Below, piece after piece: positions 62,088 to 64,000 of a stretch of DNA of 64,000 bases (the stretch's first letter is position 1; each line of letters begins with the position of its first letter). The position numbers and the translations under genes were made by a program. The notes below the pieces were generated by a model. The model was given only the letters and a program-made list of their open reading frames with translations. It ran no database searches and had not been told where the DNA came from. Source of the DNA: Streptomyces cellostaticus (GTDB taxonomy: Bacteria > Actinomycetota > Actinomycetes > Streptomycetales > Streptomycetaceae); assembly GCF_001513965.1 (NCBI RefSeq), contig NZ_KQ948028.1, positions 1 to 64,000 of the forward strand. The letters are read 5' to 3'.

Positions 62088-63131
62088 ATGAGAGCCGTGG
62101 TGTTCGAGCAGTTCGGGGAGCCGGCCGGGGTGCGGGAGGTGCCGGATCCGGAGCCCGCCGAGCACGGGGTGGTGGTGCGGGTCGAGGCGACCGGGCTGTG
62201 CCGCAGCGACTGGCACGGCTGGATGGGCCACGACTCGGACATCACGCTGCCGCACGTGCCGGGGCACGAACTCGCCGGTGTTGTCGAGGCGGTGGGCGCC
62301 CGGGTGACCGGATGGCGGCCCGGCGACCGGGTCACCGTGCCGTTCGTCTGCGCCTGCGGCAGCTGTCCGTCCTGTGCGGCCGGCGACCAGCAGGTGTGCG
62401 AGCACCAGACCCAGCCCGGCTTCCACCACTGGGGATCCTTCGCCCAGTACGTGGCCCTCGACCACGCCGACGTGAACCTGGTCGCGGTCCCGGACGGGAT
62501 GACGTACGCCACGGCCGCCGGGCTCGGCTGCCGCTTCGCCACCGCCTTCCGTGCGGTGGTGCAGCAGGGCCGGGTGGCGGCGGGGGAGTGGGTCGCGGTG
62601 CACGGCTGCGGCGGGGTCGGGCTGTCGGCAGTGATGATCGCGGCGGCCTCGGGAGCGCGGGTGGTCGCCGTCGACGTCTCGCCCCAGGCCCTGGATCTGG
62701 CAAGGAAGTTCGGGGCCGCGGAGTGCGTGGACGCGGCGCGCACGCCGCAGACGGCGCAGGCGGTCCGCGAGGTGACCGGCGGTGGCGCCCACCTCTCCCT
62801 CGACGCGCTCGGCTCGCCCGTCACCTGCGCGGCCTCGGTGAACGGCCTGCGCCGCCGAGGCCGGCACGTCCAGGTGGGCCTGCTGCCCTCGCCCGACGGG
62901 ACGACCCCCGTCCCCATGGCCCGGGCGATCGCCCTGGAGCTGGAACTCCTCGGCAGCCACGGGATGGCCGCGCACACCTACCCGGCGATGCTGGAACTGG
63001 TCCGCGCGGGTGTCCTGCGTCCCGATCTCCTGGTGACGTCGACGATCACCCTGGACGAAACCCCGTCCGCGCTGGCCGCGATGGGCACGGCACCCGGCGG
63101 GGGAGTGACGGTCATCGAGCCCTGGAGCTGA
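62088..63131 (+). CDS. Zinc-dependent alcohol dehydrogenase
   Basis: A 347-residue MDR-family alcohol dehydrogenase. Catalytic zinc site: Cys in GLCRSDWHGW and GHELAG; structural zinc: CACGSCPSCAAGDQQVC; Rossmann GCGGVGLSAV. ATG at 62088 (MRAVVFEQFG) preferred over an ATG nine bases earlier. Last gene before the convergent acetyltransferase, which it overlaps by 20 bases. Confidence 0.92.
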   Translation: MRAVVFEQFGEPAGVREVPDPEPAEHGVVVRVEATGLCRSDWHGWMGHDSDITLPHVPGHELAGVVEAVGARVTGWRPGDRVTVPFVCACGSCPSCAAGDQQVCEHQTQPGFHHWGSFAQYVALDHADVNLVAVPDGMTYATAAGLGCRFATAFRAVVQQGRVAAGEWVAVHGCGGVGLSAVMIAAASGARVVAVDVSPQALDLARKFGAAECVDAARTPQTAQAVREVTGGGAHLSLDALGSPVTCAASVNGLRRRGRHVQVGLLPSPDGTTPVPMARAIALELELLGSHGMAAHTYPAMLELVRAGVLRPDLLVTSTITLDETPSALAAMGTAPGGGVTVIEPWS

Positions 63132-63675
63132 GGGCGGCCCACTCGTGGTCGAGGACGGCCATCAGGACCTCGTCCACCCAGCCGCCGTCCCTGGGCAGTG
63201 CCTCCCTCCGCACTCCTTCCACCGCGAAGCCGACCTTCTCGTACACGTGCCGGGCCCGGTTGTTGTCGCCGTACACCTCCAGCTGGACGCGGTGCAGACC
63301 TAGTTGCTCGAAGCCGTACCCGACGATCAGCCGCATCGCCTCGGTGCCGAGCCCCCGGCCGCGCCCGCGAGGCCCGATGAGCGTGCGGAACATGCAGCTG
63401 CGCATGGCGGGATCCCACTCGTGCAGGACGACTTCACCGACGAGTTCGCCGGTCGCGAGGTCGGTGACGGCCAGGTCGAGCCGGTCGGGTGCCGAGGCTC
63501 GGGAGCCGTACCAGGACCGCACCCGCTCCAGGGTGAGGTCGTTGGACGGGTCGTAGGTGAAGTGGAGGACCTCGGGGTCTTCGATGATCTCCCACATGGT
63601 GTCGGCATCGGACTCGGTGAAGGGCCGCAGGACCGTCTTCTGGCCGGTCAGGGTGGGTTTGACGGAGAAGCTCAT
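63112..63675 (-). CDS. GNAT acetyltransferase, RimJ/RimL type
   Basis: A 187-residue protein. VLRPFTESDADTMWE start, GPRGRGRGLGTEAMRL acetyl-CoA loop, then HRVQLEVYGDNNRARHVYEKVGF, the ribosomal-protein/spermidine acetyltransferase pattern. ATG at 63675 chosen. Convergent with the alcohol dehydrogenase. Confidence 0.88.
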   Translation of the reverse strand: MSFSVKPTLTGQKTVLRPFTESDADTMWEIIEDPEVLHFTYDPSNDLTLERVRSWYGSRASAPDRLDLAVTDLATGELVGEVVLHEWDPAMRSCMFRTLIGPRGRGRGLGTEAMRLIVGYGFEQLGLHRVQLEVYGDNNRARHVYEKVGFAVEGVRREALPRDGGWVDEVLMAVLDHEWAALSSRAR

Positions 63676-63737
63676 GGGGTGACTGTGCCCCACGTGGCAG
63701 GCGGGGCACAGCTGTTTTTCCGGGCAGCCGGTGCGGG

Positions 63738-63938
63738 TCAGTCCTCTCTGCGGCCGCGGTTGCCGGGGCGGGCGGCGACCCAGGCGCGGACGGTGTCCGC
63801 GTACCAGTAGGGCTTGCCGCCCTCCACGTGATCGGGCGGCGGCAGCAGGCCGTGCTTGCGATAGGACCGTACGGTGTCGGGCTGCACCCGGATGTGCGCC
63901 GCGATCTCCTTGTAGGACCAGAGCCTTCGGTCGGTCAT
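63738..63938 (-). CDS. Small MerR/excisionase-like HTH protein (BldC-like)
   Basis: A 66-residue single-HTH protein: WSYKEIAAHIRVQPDTVRSYRKHGLLPPPD, then a wing with YWYADTVRAWVAARPG. Resembles BldC and excisionases. GGGAGG lies eight bases before the ATG; a GTG three codons earlier is possible. The last 50 bases of the window hold its upstream region. Confidence 0.85.
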   Translation of the reverse strand: MTDRRLWSYKEIAAHIRVQPDTVRSYRKHGLLPPPDHVEGGKPYWYADTVRAWVAARPGNRGRRED

Positions 63939-64000
63939 GAGTTGCACCTCCCTGCGCGCGCCGCGGCGGCGGCCGTGGGCGGCCGTCGGGGGAGCCGGGC

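Overview
This window looks like chromosomal DNA from a Streptomyces species. It is very GC-rich, uses many GTG starts, and packs genes with GTGA/ATGA stop-start overlaps. It carries families typical of the genus: XRE/DUF397 pairs, LacI regulators, Tat-type secreted enzymes and a BldC-like small HTH protein. The citrate synthase reads almost exactly as I remember the S. coelicolor enzyme, with recD2 beside it and a copper ATPase/chaperone nearby, so the right third resembles conserved chromosome core. This identification comes from memory and pattern, not from a search.

Layout. 0-5.3 kb: a pair of small coupled genes, a type I restriction HsdR without its M and S partners, and a YgjP-like metallopeptidase. 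5.3-15.8 kb: envelope and secreted functions (GT39-type membrane glycosyltransferase, beta-lactamase-fold protein, phytase-like esterase, fused ABC exporter, small secreted protein, S37 peptidase). 15.8-20.3 kb: a trypsin-nSTAND-WD40 giant plus a small partner of the trypsin-co-occurring type, which look like a biological conflict or defence module. 20.4-27.5 kb: lipoprotein, GH3 hexosaminidase, MFS exporter, a hydrolase remnant, about 0.85 kb of tandem repeats, a TIM-barrel isomerase and a MarR-GNAT fusion.

27.6-33.5 kb is the most unusual part: an orphan LuxR-type HTH; a sigma factor fused to a zinc anti-sigma motif, a membrane segment and a (TPSE)n tail; a HATPase; and a compact run encoding a 55-residue peptide with four 11-residue repeats, an MFS transporter and a TPR protein. 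33.9-38.3 kb: a LacI regulator and a coupled three-gene sugar catabolic operon with a palindromic operator. 38.6-43.1 kb: a HAD-GT20 fusion (osmolyte synthase type), a broken regulator, an XRE/DUF397 pair and a second copy of the small coupled gene pair seen at the left edge. 43.2-49.8 kb: thiol peroxidase and a complete ribose operon (rbsR-A-CB fusion-K-D) behind two operator copies.

50.2-63.9 kb: LysR remnant, recD2, citrate synthase, copper export genes (copA, copZ, CsoR-type operator), PrsW-type protease, a TetR/MMPL divergent pair, a zinc alcohol dehydrogenase, a GNAT acetyltransferase and a small excisionase-like HTH protein. Four remnant genes show local gene decay. I saw no rRNA, tRNA, CRISPR array or intact insertion sequence.
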